From Shimazuella alba (GTDB lineage Bacteria > Bacillota > Bacilli > Thermoactinomycetales > Thermoactinomycetaceae): a DNA stretch of 64,000 nucleotides. The stretch covers positions 124,001 to 188,000 of the forward strand of contig NZ_WUUL01000001.1 of the NCBI RefSeq assembly GCF_009831235.1, given 5' to 3'. The position numbers and the translations under genes are program-made. Positions 53,587 to 62,993 of this stretch are shown in pieces (position 1 is the first letter of the stretch; every line of letters starts with the position of its first letter). Below the pieces are notes generated by a model. The model had not been told where the DNA came from, did not search any database, and saw only the letters and a program-made list of their open reading frames with translations.

Positions 53587-55059
53587 TTGAGTGGAAAAGA
53601 TTACAGCAAATATTTTACAGCTCCTGATTTAAAGGAAGCGAAAAAACGAGGCAAAGAAGATATTCAAGTGCTGCAATTCGATCAAATACCAGAAGAAATG
53701 CAAGGTGTTGGAGCGGGAAAGAAGTACATGATTGAGACATATGGTTGCCAGATGAATGTACATGATAGTGAAACCATTGCTGGTATACTGGAACAAATGG
53801 CCTATACTCGTACCGAGTCCCATCAAGATGCTGATATCATCTTATTGAATACTTGTGCTATCCGTGAAAATGCGGAAGATAAAGTCTTTGGTCATATCGG
53901 CAGTTTGAAAGCATTAAAAACAGAAAAACCTAATCTGGTTTTAGGTGTTTGTGGATGTATGTCCCAAGAGGAGTCTGTTGTTTCGCGAATTCTGCAAAAG
54001 CATCAACATGTAGACCTAATTTTTGGTACGCATAATATTCACCGTTTACCCCACCTGTTGTTCAATGCATTGATGTCCAAGGAAATGGTGGTTGAAGTTT
54101 GGTCCAAAGAAGGCGACGTTGTAGAGAATATGCCAAAAGTGCGGGCGGATGGACTACGAGCATGGGTCAACATCATGTATGGCTGCGATAAGTTTTGTAC
54201 GTATTGCATTGTGCCATATACTCGAGGTAAGGAACGCAGCCGTCGGCCAGAAGATGTGTTAAATGAAATTCGTGATCTTGCACGCCAAGGATATCAAGAG
54301 ATTACTTTGCTTGGACAAAATGTGAATGCTTATGGTAAAGATTTCAGTAATATCACCTACTTATTTGGTGATTTAATGGATGATGTACGCAAGATCGGAA
54401 TTCCAAGGGTCCGTTTTACAACGAGTCACCCAAGGGATTTTGATGATCATCTCATTGAAGTTCTCGCTAAAAAGGGAAATTTAGTGGAGCATATCCATTT
54501 ACCTGTTCAATCTGGCAGCAGTGAAGTGTTAAAATTAATGGCGAGAAAATACGATAGAGAGCGTTATTTAGAATTGGTTGCGAAATTGAAAAAGGCAATC
54601 CCAGATGTAGTACTAACAACCGATATTATTGTCGGTTTTCCAGGAGAAACCGATGAGCAATTTGCAGAAACACTCTCCTTGGTTAAAGAAGTCGAATACG
54701 ATATGGCATTTACGTTTATTTATTCTCCAAGAGATGGCACTCCAGCAGCAAAAATGCAAGATGATGTCCCAATGGAAGTGAAGAAACGTCGTTTAGCCAA
54801 ATTAAATGATGTACTCAATGAGATCAGCAAAAAGAAAAATTCTATCTTACAGGGACAAGTTGTTGAAGTTTTGGTTGAAGGAGAAAGTAAGAAAAATCCA
54901 GATGTACTTTCAGGTAGAACAAGAACAAATAAACTAGTCAACTTTGTGGGACCGAAACATTTGATTGGTAAAATGGTCTATGTTTCGATTGAAAAAGCTC
55001 AAACATGGACACTGAAAGGCAAATGGGTGGAAGAAGTATCGAAATCTCCAGTAGCTTAG
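53587..55059 (+). CDS. miaB: tRNA-2-methylthio-N6-dimethylallyladenosine synthase
   Basis: 490 residues from TTG with GAGGGTGG upstream. Three cluster cysteines of the UPF0004 domain ([22 protein letters not shown]), then the radical-SAM CxxxCxxC in [16 protein letters not shown] near 204-219, and a C-terminal TRAM domain ([12 protein letters not shown]...GRTRTNKLV). Adds the methylthio group to i6A37 of tRNA. Followed after 12 bases by ricA. Confidence 0.96.
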   Translation: MSGKDYSKYFTAPDLKEAKKRGKEDIQVLQFDQIPEEMQGVGAGKKYMIETYGCQMNVHDSETIAGILEQMAYTRTESHQDADIILLNTCAIRENAEDKVFGHIGSLKALKTEKPNLVLGVCGCMSQEESVVSRILQKHQHVDLIFGTHNIHRLPHLLFNALMSKEMVVEVWSKEGDVVENMPKVRADGLRAWVNIMYGCDKFCTYCIVPYTRGKERSRRPEDVLNEIRDLARQGYQEITLLGQNVNAYGKDFSNITYLFGDLMDDVRKIGIPRVRFTTSHPRDFDDHLIEVLAKKGNLVEHIHLPVQSGSSEVLKLMARKYDRERYLELVAKLKKAIPDVVLTTDIIVGFPGETDEQFAETLSLVKEVEYDMAFTFIYSPRDGTPAAKMQDDVPMEVKKRRLAKLNDVLNEISKKKNSILQGQVVEVLVEGESKKNPDVLSGRTRTNKLVNFVGPKHLIGKMVYVSIEKAQTWTLKGKWVEEVSKSPVA

Positions 55060-55071
55060 GATGGTGATCGT

Positions 55072-55500
55072 ATGTTTCAACATCAAGTATTGCAGCTTGC
55101 TTCTCAATTCGCTGATAAAGTACGCAACAGTTCCGAAGTAGAGCGATTTCATTTAGCTGAACAACAAGTAAATAAGAGTCAATCCGTGCAAAGTTTGATT
55201 GAGACTATAAAAAAGAAACAAAAAGAATTAGTACATGCAAAGCATTTCAAGAAAGAAATGTACAAAAAGCAAGTGGAAAAAGAACTAGACGAATTGAATT
55301 ATAAGTTAGATCATATGCCGATCGTTTTAGAGTATCAGCAACGACAGGTAGAAATGAATGAGATGCTGCAAACAATTCAAGAAGTAATAGCACAAACCGT
55401 TTCCAAGAAATTAGAAGTCGAGACTGGTGGAGAAATAGCAAGTGGTTGTGGAAGTGGCGGAGCTTGTGGTTGTGGGAATAAACATAAAAAAACAGGGTAA
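55072..55500 (+). CDS. ricA: RicA/YmcA family regulator
   Basis: 142 residues. Helical YlbF/YmcA-fold body (SSEVERFHLAEQQVNKSQSV, HMPIVLEYQQRQVEMNEMLQ) and a C-terminal Gly/Cys tail GCGSGGACGCGNK with three Cys, consistent with the Fe-S binding of the RicAFT complex. RicA with YlbF and YaaT speeds Spo0A activation and RNase Y-dependent mRNA processing in B. subtilis. Same miaB-ymcA-cotE order. Confidence 0.92.
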   Translation: MFQHQVLQLASQFADKVRNSSEVERFHLAEQQVNKSQSVQSLIETIKKKQKELVHAKHFKKEMYKKQVEKELDELNYKLDHMPIVLEYQQRQVEMNEMLQTIQEVIAQTVSKKLEVETGGEIASGCGSGGACGCGNKHKKTG

Positions 55501-55506
55501 CAAGAG

Positions 55507-55538
55507 AAAACAGGTAGGGTTCTTCCTACCTGTTTTTT
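55507..55538 (+). terminator. Terminator after ricA
   Basis: AAAACAGGTAGG and CCTACCTGTTTT, 6-base loop, T-run. Confidence 0.85.
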
Positions 55539-55654
55539 GTTGATGAAATAAGCTTATTTATTTATTTGTATCATTTTTTCATTTCTTTTGCGTAATACAT
55601 GATATAAGATCAAAATCATTTGTACGGCTTTCTAAAAAAGTCATGGGTTTTTAG

Positions 55655-55682
55655 CACCCGAGGCAGATGCCCTGCATACACT
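55655..55682 (+). promoter_or_regulatory. Possible mother-cell sigma (K/E) promoter of cotE
   Basis: CAC at 55655, 16-17 bases, then GCATACACT, which fits the sigma-K pattern (-35 AC, -10 gCATAnnnT). It is 34 bases before the cotE GTG. cotE is mother-cell expressed in B. subtilis. Confidence 0.4.
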
Positions 55683-55715
55683 GGTTTTGAACGACCGTTG
55701 GAGGAGGGAATTTAG

Positions 55716-56291
55716 GTGCCAAATACAGATAGAGCAGTTGAATATCGTCAGGTGATAACGAAAGCAGTATGTGGAAAGGGACGTAAATTTTCACATGTAA
55801 CCCATTCCATTGAGACACCTGATCATGTACACAATGTTTTAGGTGCATGGGTGATTAATCACCAGTTTGAATCCGCAAAGGTAGGGGAAGCAGTCGAAGT
55901 ACAAGGCAGTTATGATATTAACATATGGTACTCGACCAAAGGCAATACCAAAACAGATGTTATGAAAGAAACGGTAAGATATGTGGAGCAAGTACCATTG
56001 AGTTATTTTGATCCACATACAAGAGAATTAAGTGTGTCTGTAAGTGCTGCAGCGACACAATCTCCAAATTGTGTAGAAGCGTCTATTTCTTCCAGTCATG
56101 ATGCTGTAGTGGTAAGAGTAGAAAAAGAGTTTGTGGTAGAACTTGTTGGTGAAACAAAAGTAACCGTTGCTTGTTATCCAGCAGAATATGCAGACATCGA
56201 TGACAAAGATTTTGTTTTTCAATCTCAGAATGATGAAGACGGATTTGAAGAACTTGATCCAGATCTCATCATTGATGATTTAGAAGATTAA
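55716..56291 (+). CDS. cotE: Outer spore coat morphogenetic protein CotE
   Basis: 191 residues from GTG with GGAGGAGGG upstream. Family features: YRQVITKAVCGKGRKFSHVT, LGAWVINHQFESAKVGEAVE, GSYDINIWYSTKGNTKTDV and the very acidic C-terminal end (FEELDPDLIIDDLED). CotE forms the scaffold for the outer coat around the forespore. Located between ricA and mutS as in Bacillus. Length is close to the B. subtilis protein. Confidence 0.96.
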   Translation: MPNTDRAVEYRQVITKAVCGKGRKFSHVTHSIETPDHVHNVLGAWVINHQFESAKVGEAVEVQGSYDINIWYSTKGNTKTDVMKETVRYVEQVPLSYFDPHTRELSVSVSAAATQSPNCVEASISSSHDAVVVRVEKEFVVELVGETKVTVACYPAEYADIDDKDFVFQSQNDEDGFEELDPDLIIDDLED

Positions 56292-56292
56292 G

Positions 56293-56319
56293 CCCCAAAA
56301 AAGTTTCCCTTTTTTGGGG
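56293..56319 (+). terminator. Terminator-like hairpin after cotE
   Basis: CCCCAAAAAAG and CTTTTTTGGGG, 5-base loop; the downstream arm itself carries the T-run. Confidence 0.65.
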
Positions 56320-56422
56320 TACCAGAGAAGGCGGAGGAATGGAGCCTTCTTTTCTTTTTGATAACGTAATTACTCGTTGCTACATAAGATAGAGGTAGTG
56401 GCAAAGAGAGGGGGGAAGGTTG

Positions 56423-57766
56423 ATGAATGCCGATACCCTACGGACGAAAAAAGAAGAAATCCAAGGGACTTCTATCGTTGATCAAGCAGGTAAATTAAAA
56501 GCTGCTATTGAGCTAAACAAAAATATTATTTTAAATCCTGCGCCTCAAGTAGAACAAGTAGCAGATGATACAACGAGAAAACGTATCTTGAGAGCTCATG
56601 GTATCGCAGTGCAGGATCAAAGTTTTGCCATACGGCAATATATTGTATATGTATTTCAAACCAAAGTTTTGTTTTTATATCGGGCGAAAACACAGGGTCA
56701 ATGGCTGCAAAAAAGATCAGCAAATATGAGTTATCAACGTGTATATGCGGATGACAAATCTAAAGAAGTACAGCATGTGAAAGACATAGCAGTTCGATCG
56801 GTCTATGCTTTGGGGCTTGATTATGCTGTCGTTATTTGTGGTGTTGTTTCTGGAAAAAATATCGTGATCAGAAAAGTAAATCCAACTCCAAAGTTAAATC
56901 AACTGATGCAAGAGGAGTACGAAAAAGCATTCCGACAATCTCGAGAAAAACAGCAAATAAAAATATCAGCAGACAGGCTAATGATTGGCGCAGATCCAGA
57001 GTTCGTCATGCGGTCGAATAAAGGAAATCTCCTCTTAGCTTCTAAGTATTTCCCTATTCATGGAAAAGTAGGTTGTGATGCTATTTGGTTGGGGCAAAAT
57101 CGTTCCCATAAACCTCTGGTAGAGGTCAGACCAGCACCCTCTTCTGATCCACGTGTTCTTGTTGGGCGTATCTACCATTGTCTCACATACGCAGCGAAGA
57201 AAGTGGCTCATGTACCATGTAGTTGGTTGGCAGGTGGTATGCCTCATAATGGTTTTCCGATTGGTGGACACATTCATTTTAGTGGGATTGAACCTACATT
57301 TGGAATTCTTCGTGCTCTCGATAACTATCTTACTCTGCCATTAATGATGGCTGAAGATGAAAAAGGAGTCCTTAGAAGACCGAAGTATGGATACTTAGGT
57401 GATTTCCGGGTCAAAAATCATGGTGGTTTTGAGTATCGAACTCCACCTAGTTGGTTGGTCTCTCCCACACTGACCAAGGGTGTTTTGGCTGCTGCAAAGT
57501 TAATAGTTTTAAATCATCATAAGTTAAAACTAAATCCCTTAAACGATCCTGATTTGCAAATTGCTTACTACAAGGGAGATAAAGATTCCTTTACATTTTG
57601 GATCTTATTGTTGTGTCAAGAGTTGGAAGATTTGGATGACTACGATCAGTATGAAAAATATTTGGACCCTTATTTTGAATATTTGAAAAGCGGAAAGACA
57701 TGGGATGAGACGCGTGATTTCCGCCGAGCTTGGAGGTTGCCGCCTTTTCGTGAAAGGAATAGGTAA
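56423..57766 (+). CDS. Putative amidoligase (phage COOH-NH2 ligase-like) with ATP-grasp-like N-terminal part
   Basis: 447 residues. Residues about 185-340 show the PhiEco32-like COOH-NH2 ligase pattern: LMIGADPEFVMRSNKGNLLL, KVGCDAIWLG, LVEVRPAPSSDPRVL and GGHIHFSGIEP, with Glu/Asp/His residues typical of the glutamine synthetase-like amidoligases. The N-terminal 40-165 (FAIRQYIVYVFQTKVLFLYR, YALGLDYAVVICGVVSGKN, VRKVNPTPKL-like end) resembles the last part of an ATP-grasp domain. Next to cotE, it may modify spore-coat peptides (inference). ATG 56423 follows AGAGGGGGGAAGG. Confidence 0.75.
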   Translation: MNADTLRTKKEEIQGTSIVDQAGKLKAAIELNKNIILNPAPQVEQVADDTTRKRILRAHGIAVQDQSFAIRQYIVYVFQTKVLFLYRAKTQGQWLQKRSANMSYQRVYADDKSKEVQHVKDIAVRSVYALGLDYAVVICGVVSGKNIVIRKVNPTPKLNQLMQEEYEKAFRQSREKQQIKISADRLMIGADPEFVMRSNKGNLLLASKYFPIHGKVGCDAIWLGQNRSHKPLVEVRPAPSSDPRVLVGRIYHCLTYAAKKVAHVPCSWLAGGMPHNGFPIGGHIHFSGIEPTFGILRALDNYLTLPLMMAEDEKGVLRRPKYGYLGDFRVKNHGGFEYRTPPSWLVSPTLTKGVLAAAKLIVLNHHKLKLNPLNDPDLQIAYYKGDKDSFTFWILLLCQELEDLDDYDQYEKYLDPYFEYLKSGKTWDETRDFRRAWRLPPFRERNR

Positions 57767-57886
57767 ACCTGGTATAGTTCCTTGGTGCGATGGCATGCAT
57801 CAAGGGATTTTGTCTTTTTTCACAACCAACGATTCATCATTTTTATGGTACACTAGAGAAAAATTTGGTTTTTGGAGGAAGTACGA

Positions 57887-57988
57887 TTGGCTAGATACAC
57901 ACCCATGATCGAACAATATCTTTCGATTAAAGAACAATACAAGGATGCGTTTTTGTTTTTTCGTTTAGGTGATTTTTATGAGATGTTT
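57887..57988 (+). CDS. mutS: DNA mismatch repair protein MutS, exon 1
   Basis: 34 codons from TTG 57887 (GGAGGA 8 bases upstream): [20 protein letters not shown] then [14 protein letters not shown]. This is the MutS N-terminus including the mismatch-contacting F-x-E (Phe30, Glu32). The frame is cut by the group II intron after the Phe34 codon and resumes exactly in frame at 60508. The spliced product is 858 residues, the same as B. subtilis MutS. Confidence 0.93.
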
Positions 57989-58597
57989 GTGCGCCCGTAA
58001 GGGCATCTAATGAATCTGCCTCTTGCAAGGTAGTAGGTAAAGGACGTAACTAAAGCCTATCGTCAACCAGCTTATCCTAAAGGGAAACCTGAGGGGGAGT
58101 GTAGCATGCTGGTAAAGTCACAAGTCACCAAGCTACCACGGTGCGACTGAGTGGCAAGACGAAACGGTTGCAGACAAGGATGAAGGCTATACTGCTTGAA
58201 GGACAGCCTGAGAGGTTGTAGCATAAGCTATGGCGAAAGGTAGCTAGAAACGCCATATAACCGGTGGAGAATCGTATAAAAACATTACGGTATCTCGAAC
58301 AGCGAGAGGGTCAGGGGTAATAACTACTCTCGTAACGTCCCACGGTTGCTCGCTCCCAATAAGGGATGAAAAGGCGAACGTTCCATCCGAAACTGCAACA
58401 CAGCTTGTCATTAGATGTCTAAACGGGGATCACCTAAGTTGGAACGTCAGCGAAGCTGGCTATGATGCAAAAGGCATTTGAATATCCAATATGGTGACGG
58501 AGTCCTCGTAGTAGTCAGAGCTAGGGAGAGCCTAGTACATGGCGAAGGAGGGCAGCTTACCTCGTTTAATACGAATTGGGAAGGAGCGAGAGGCTCT

Positions 58598-60400
58598 ATG
58601 AGAAATCCTGAGATGGTATTAAACAGTCTAGCTTCAAAGTCAAAAGATGAGGGATACAAATTCCAGAGATTATACAGAAACTTTTATAACAAAGAGTTCT
58701 TCCTACTCGCTTATAGCAAGCTGGCACCAAAAGAAGGAAATATGACCGAAGGTGTAGATGGAAGAACAATTGACGGAATGAGTATGAAGAGAATAAACAC
58801 TCTCATCGAGAAGCTCAAGGACCAGATTTATCAGCCAAAACCCGTTAGAAGAGTTTTTATCCCGAAAGCAAATGGCAAACAAAGACCTCTAGGAATACCA
58901 TCATTCGAGGACAAACTCGTCCAAGAAGTTTGCCGCATATTGTTGGAAGCCATCTATGAAGGAAGTTTCTCAGACAGCTCACATGGGTTTAGACCTAGTA
59001 AAAGCTGTCATACAGCTCTTATGCAAGTCCAAAGAAACTTCACAGGGGTTAGATGGTTCATAGAAGGAGACATAGAGTGCTTCTTCGACAATATTAATCA
59101 TCACAAGTTGGTGGAAATTCTCAGAATGAGAATTGAGGATGAAAAGTTTATAAATCTAATCTGGAAATTCCTTCGGGCTGGATATATGGAAAACTGGAAA
59201 TTTCACTCCACATACAGCGGAACCCCACAAGGGGGGATCATCAGCTCTATTTTAGCGAACATCTACTTAGATCAGCTAGATAAATACATTCTTGGTATCA
59301 AATCTAGATTTGACAAAGGGGCTAGAAGGAAAACCAATCCAGAATACAAAAGACTGGAATATCAGATTGGAAAACTTCAGAAACAAATGAGAGAACATAT
59401 ACCCGAGGAGACGAAAAAGTCTATTTCGGAGCGAATAGCTAAACTGAAAGATGAGATAAGAAAGGTATCCTATGTTGATCCGCTTGATGAAAACTTTAAG
59501 AAGCTCTTCTATGTAAGATACGCCAATGACTTCATCATTGGGGTTATAGGAAGCAAAGAAGAAGCCAAACAGATCAAAGCCGAGGTTGCTAATTTCACTA
59601 GTGAACGTCTGAGTCTCACGCTTTCGGAAGAAAAAACTCTTATTACTCACTCATCCGAACCAGCAAGATTTCTAGGCTATGACATCGTCATAACCAGAGA
59701 TGAACATATAACAAGGGATAAAAATGGGGTTAAGAAACGTTCTGGTAACATGAAGTGCAAACTTTATGTACCTAAGGAAAAATGGCTGAATAAGTTACTC
59801 CAGTTGGATGTCTTAAAGATTGATGACAAAGGAGAATGGCATTCTTTACACCGCTCCAGACTAGTCACTCTAGAAGACATAGAGATACTTAACATATACA
59901 ACGCCGAAATAAGAGGCTTATACAATTACTATAAGCTGGCAAACAATGCGAGTGTCCTGAGCAAATTCTTCTACATCATGGAATACAGTATGTACAAAAC
60001 TTTTGCCAACAAATACAGAACTTCGGTTTCAAAGATCCTTTATAAGTACAAGAAGGATAGAAAGTTTACAGTTGAATACGATGTGAAGAGTGGGAAGAAA
60101 TTTGCAACGCTCTATCATAAAGGATTCAAACGAGACCCTAAGGTTCTAACAGGTAAAATAGATATACTGCCCAACGAGTTACCATACACGGGTCGGACGA
60201 GTCTAATGCAAACACTCGAAAAAGAGAAATGCGAATGGTGTGGTGCGATTAATGTTCCTCTAGAGGGGCATCACGTTAGAAAGCTCAAAGACCTGAAAGG
60301 AAAAGCCCGTTGGGAACAACATATGATTGCGAGAAGAAGGAAGACAATGGTACTGTGTGAAGCCTGTCATGATAGGCTTCATGTAGGGAAGCTGGATTAA
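58598..60400 (+). CDS. ltrA: Group II intron reverse transcriptase/maturase with HNH endonuclease domain
   Basis: 600 residues from ATG 58598 (MRNPEMVLNSLASKSKDEGY), with AAGGAG 11 bases upstream. RT blocks: RT0/1 GVDGRTIDGMS, RT2 VRRVFIPKANGKQRPLGIPS near 68-87, RT3 FIEGDIECFFDNINH (first catalytic Asp), RT4 GTPQGGIISSILANIYLD, RT5 VRYANDFIIG, where the usual YADD is YAND (codon AAT), RT7 RFLGYDI. The insertion between RT4 and RT5 is typical of mitochondrial-like lineage proteins. Domain X/D, then HNH: CEWCG...GHHVRKLKDL...CEACHDRLH, intact. Helps the intron splice and, if active, retrohome. Confidence 0.93.
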   Translation: MRNPEMVLNSLASKSKDEGYKFQRLYRNFYNKEFFLLAYSKLAPKEGNMTEGVDGRTIDGMSMKRINTLIEKLKDQIYQPKPVRRVFIPKANGKQRPLGIPSFEDKLVQEVCRILLEAIYEGSFSDSSHGFRPSKSCHTALMQVQRNFTGVRWFIEGDIECFFDNINHHKLVEILRMRIEDEKFINLIWKFLRAGYMENWKFHSTYSGTPQGGIISSILANIYLDQLDKYILGIKSRFDKGARRKTNPEYKRLEYQIGKLQKQMREHIPEETKKSISERIAKLKDEIRKVSYVDPLDENFKKLFYVRYANDFIIGVIGSKEEAKQIKAEVANFTSERLSLTLSEEKTLITHSSEPARFLGYDIVITRDEHITRDKNGVKKRSGNMKCKLYVPKEKWLNKLLQLDVLKIDDKGEWHSLHRSRLVTLEDIEILNIYNAEIRGLYNYYKLANNASVLSKFFYIMEYSMYKTFANKYRTSVSKILYKYKKDRKFTVEYDVKSGKKFATLYHKGFKRDPKVLTGKIDILPNELPYTGRTSLMQTLEKEKCEWCGAINVPLEGHHVRKLKDLKGKARWEQHMIARRRKTMVLCEACHDRLHVGKLD

Positions 60401-60412
60401 GGGGTAAGTGGA

Positions 60413-60446
60413 GAGCCGTATACACTGAGAGGTGTACGTACGGTTC
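60413..60446 (+). ncRNA. Group II intron domain V
   Basis: 34 bases beginning GAGCCGTA and ending GTACGGTTC, with the AC-CGT/ACGG helix and a GAGA-type tetraloop, identical in form to the catalytic domain V consensus. The following bases to 60507 form domain VI. Confidence 0.93.
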
Positions 60447-60507
60447 GGGGAGGGGTTCTTGGAAACCTGCCGCTGTAAGGCGGTAAGGCGCTGGGTTCCT
60501 ACTCTAC

Positions 60508-62982
60508 TTTGAAGATGCTGAAAAAGCTTCTAAAATCTTAGAAATAACTTTAACTGCTCGAGATGGAGGAGCGAGTGAAAAAATCCCAATGTGTGGAGTG
60601 CCCTTCCACTCTGCAGCAGCCTATATAGAAAAGTTAGTATCAGGCGGGCACCGGGTGGCGATCTGTGAACAGGTTGAAAATCCGAAGCATGCAAAAGGGG
60701 TCGTTCGACGTGAAGTAGTACGTGTTATTACTCCAGGCACAGTAATGGAAGAGAATATGCTTTCTGCAACAGAAAATCATTTTCTAACAGCGTTGTACAA
60801 AAAAGACGATACATATGGAATCGCTGCAATTGATCTATCTACAGGAGAATGTTTCGTTAGTGAATTGCAACAAAACTTAGTAAATGTACTTGATGAGATA
60901 GCTACTTTTGAACCAAAAGAATTAGTTGTATCCACAAGTCTGATTCATAATTCAATTTTGCAATCAGAATGCAAACGTTTAGGGATTGTAGTGAGCGAAT
61001 TTGATGGCAACGGACAAGATGTTAATTCCTTGATCGAACAGTTTCCAGAGGTCCATGTTATCTGTACAACAGAAGTTTTAATGGAAACGTTGCATTATGC
61101 TTATCAATACCTTTTACAAACACAAAAAAGATCCCTAGGACATTTGAAAAGATTGCGACGGTATTATGCCAATTCCTATATGCTGCTGGATGAAGTTGCT
61201 CGGAGAAATTTAGAATTAACACGATCTCTTCAGAGTGAAAAACGAGCAGGATCTTTGTTATCCCACTTGGACCATACCGCCACTGCTATGGGTAGTCGGA
61301 TGTTAAAGCAATGGTTGGACAAGCCACTCCTGTCCAGAGAACAAATTATAAACCGTCAAGATATTGTGTCCCAGTTTATCGATGAGATGATTTTATTAGA
61401 GGAGTTAACGGATCATTTAAAGCGTGTTTATGATTTAGAGCGATTAGCAGCAAGGGTTTCTTTTGGATCTGCATCTCCAAGGGATCTGTTTCAATTGAGA
61501 AAATCTTTAGAGGAGATACCTGTTATTAAAGAAAAATTAGGTTCTTTTTCTTCACCCATTTTAAAGCAATTAGCAATGAATTTAGATGTTTGTCAGGAAA
61601 TCCAATCTCTTATTGCTGCTGCGATCGTAGATGATCCTCCCATCTCGTTAAAAGAGGGGGGAATTATCCGGGAAGGATTTCAAGCAGAATTAGATAAACT
61701 TCGCGATATTCAACAAAATGGGAAAGGATGGATCGCAAAATTAGAAGAGCAAGAACGGAAAAGAACTGGGATCAAGTCGCTCAAAGTAGGGTATAATCGG
61801 ATCTTTGGATACTATCTGGAAGTAACCAAATCCAACCTTCATCTAGTTCCTGCAGAAGGTTATATTCGCAAACAAACCTTGGCAAATGCGGAAAGATATA
61901 TCACAACAGAGTTAAAAGAGCAAGAACAGTTGATCTTACATGCTAATGAACGCTCACTTGAGTTGGAGATGGAAACATTAAAACAAGTGCGTCAGACGAT
62001 TGCAAAAGAAGTATTACGGCTCCAGAAATTAGCTGCAAAAATAGCTGAGATAGATGTGCTCCATTCTTATGCCACTATTTCTATTCGCTATCAGTATGTA
62101 CGTCCCATTATTTCAGAGGATAATCGATTATATGTGCAAAAAGGTCGGCATCCAGTGGTGGAAGCAGCGCAGTATGAAAATTATGTAGCAAACGATGTTC
62201 ACCTTGATTGTGATCAGCGACAAGTTTTATTGATTACAGGTCCCAATATGGCAGGAAAAAGTACCTATATGAGACAAGTTGCCCTGATTGCAATCATGGC
62301 GCAAATTGGCTGTTTTGTTCCTGCTGAGAAAGCGGAGATTGGTCTTATTGATCGGATCTTTACCAGAATCGGAGCTTCTGATGACTTAGCACGAGGTCAT
62401 AGCACTTTTATGGTAGAGATGATGGAGACCTGTGAAGCGTTGCGAGAAGCTACCTCAAAAAGCCTTATTTTACTAGACGAAGTTGGACGTGGTACTTCTA
62501 CTTATGATGGAATGGCCTTAGCTCACTCGATTGTGGAATATGTTCATCATGAGATTGGGGCGAAAACTCTATTTTCTACACACTATCATGAACTAGTGAA
62601 ATTGGAAGCAGAACTTCCTAAATTAACAAATGTTCATGCAAAATGTGTGGAGAAGGATGGGAAAGTTGTATTTTTACATCGGATTGTTTCGGGAGGAGCA
62701 GATCGAAGTTATGGGATACATGTTGCAGAATTAGCTGGGTTACCTGTTCCTGTGATAAATCGTGCTAAAGAAATTCTGACTCATCTAGAAGAATCCAGAT
62801 CTCCAGAAGTAGCAGTTGCAAAAGAAGAAGAACCACTTAATTTGTTTTCATTTTTGCCTGAAGTCAGTCCTGTAGAAGAAGAAATAGCAAAAGAGATTCA
62901 ATCTTGGAACCTAATGGAGCATACACCGATGGAGTCCTTACAGTTCTTACAAACATTGCAGCAAAAACTAAAGTCGAAGTAG
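60508..62982 (+). CDS. mutS: DNA mismatch repair protein MutS, exon 2
   Basis: 824 codons plus stop, continuing F-EDAEKASKILEITLTARDGG. Connector and lever domains with RNLELTRSLQSEKRAGSLLSH, clamp, then the ATPase: Walker A LLITGPNMAGKSTYMRQVAL (about residues 608-627 of the spliced protein), FTRIGASDDLARGHSTFMVEM, Walker B SLILLDEVGRGTSTYDGMAL and STHYHEL. The C-terminal part is normal. Binds mismatches as a dimer and recruits MutL. mutL follows after 11 bases. Confidence 0.96.
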   Translation, partial: FEDAEKASKILEITLTARDGGASEKIPMCGVPFHSAAAYIEKLVSGGHRVAICEQVENPKHAKGVVRREVVRVITPGTVMEENMLSATENHFLTALYKKDDTYGIAAIDLSTGECFVSELQQNLVNVLDEIATFEPKELVVSTSLIHNSILQSECKRLGIVVSEFDGNGQDVNSLIEQFPEVHVICTTEVLMETLHYAYQYLLQTQKRSLGHLKRLRRYYANSYMLLDEVARRNLELTRSLQSEKRAGSLLSHLDHTATAMGSRMLKQWLDKPLLSREQIINRQDIVSQFIDEMILLEELTDHLKRVYDLERLAARVSFGSASPRDLFQLRKSLEEIPVIKEKLGSFSSPILKQLAMNLDVCQEIQSLIAAAIVDDPPISLKEGGIIREGFQAELDKLRDIQQNGKGWIAKLEEQERKRTGIKSLKVGYNRIFGYYLEVTKSNLHLVPAEGYIRKQTLANAERYITTELKEQEQLILHANERSLELEMETLKQVRQTIAKEVLRLQKLAAKIAEIDVLHSYATISIRYQYVRPIISEDNRLYVQKGRHPVVEAAQYENYVANDVHLDCDQRQVLLITGPNMAGKSTYMRQVALIAIMAQIGCFVPAEKAEIGLIDRIFTRIGASDDLARGHSTFMVEMMETCEALREATSKSLILLDEVGRGTSTYDGMALAHSIVEYVHHEIGAKTLFSTHYHELVKLEAELPKLTNVHAKCVEKDGKVVFLHRIVSGGADRSYGIHVAELAGLPVPVINRAKEILTHLEESRSPEVAVAKEEEPLNLFSFLPEVSPVEEEIAKEIQSWNLMEHTPMESLQFLQTLQQKLKSK

Positions 62983-62993
62983 GAGGGATAGAA

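Larger units (their letters stand above)
57989..60507 (+). mobile_element. Group II intron with ORF, inserted in mutS
   Basis: 2519 bases. The 5' end is GTGCG, the group II consensus; the 3' end is AC after CCTACTCT, with A at 60501 (7 bases from the 3' splice site) as the candidate branch point. Domain V is at 60413-60446. IBS1 ATGTTT (57983-57988) is perfectly complementary to AAACAT at 58280-58285 (EBS1 candidate in domain I). The ORF at 58598-60400 encodes RT, maturase and HNH. Removal restores an unbroken MutS frame (MF|FED). Orientation is the same as mutS, as splicing requires. Confidence 0.93.

Noticed and set aside
57973-58281. EBS2 candidate ATAAAA for IBS2 TTTTAT
   Set aside because: It overlaps the EBS1 candidate at 58280, which is not possible in a group II domain I; the real EBS2 was not found.
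58478-58597. Upstream extension of the intron ORF to ATG 58478
   Set aside because: The extra 40 residues do not resemble the N-terminus of intron RTs and overlap the structured intron RNA; ATG 58598 has AAGGAG and the expected start.
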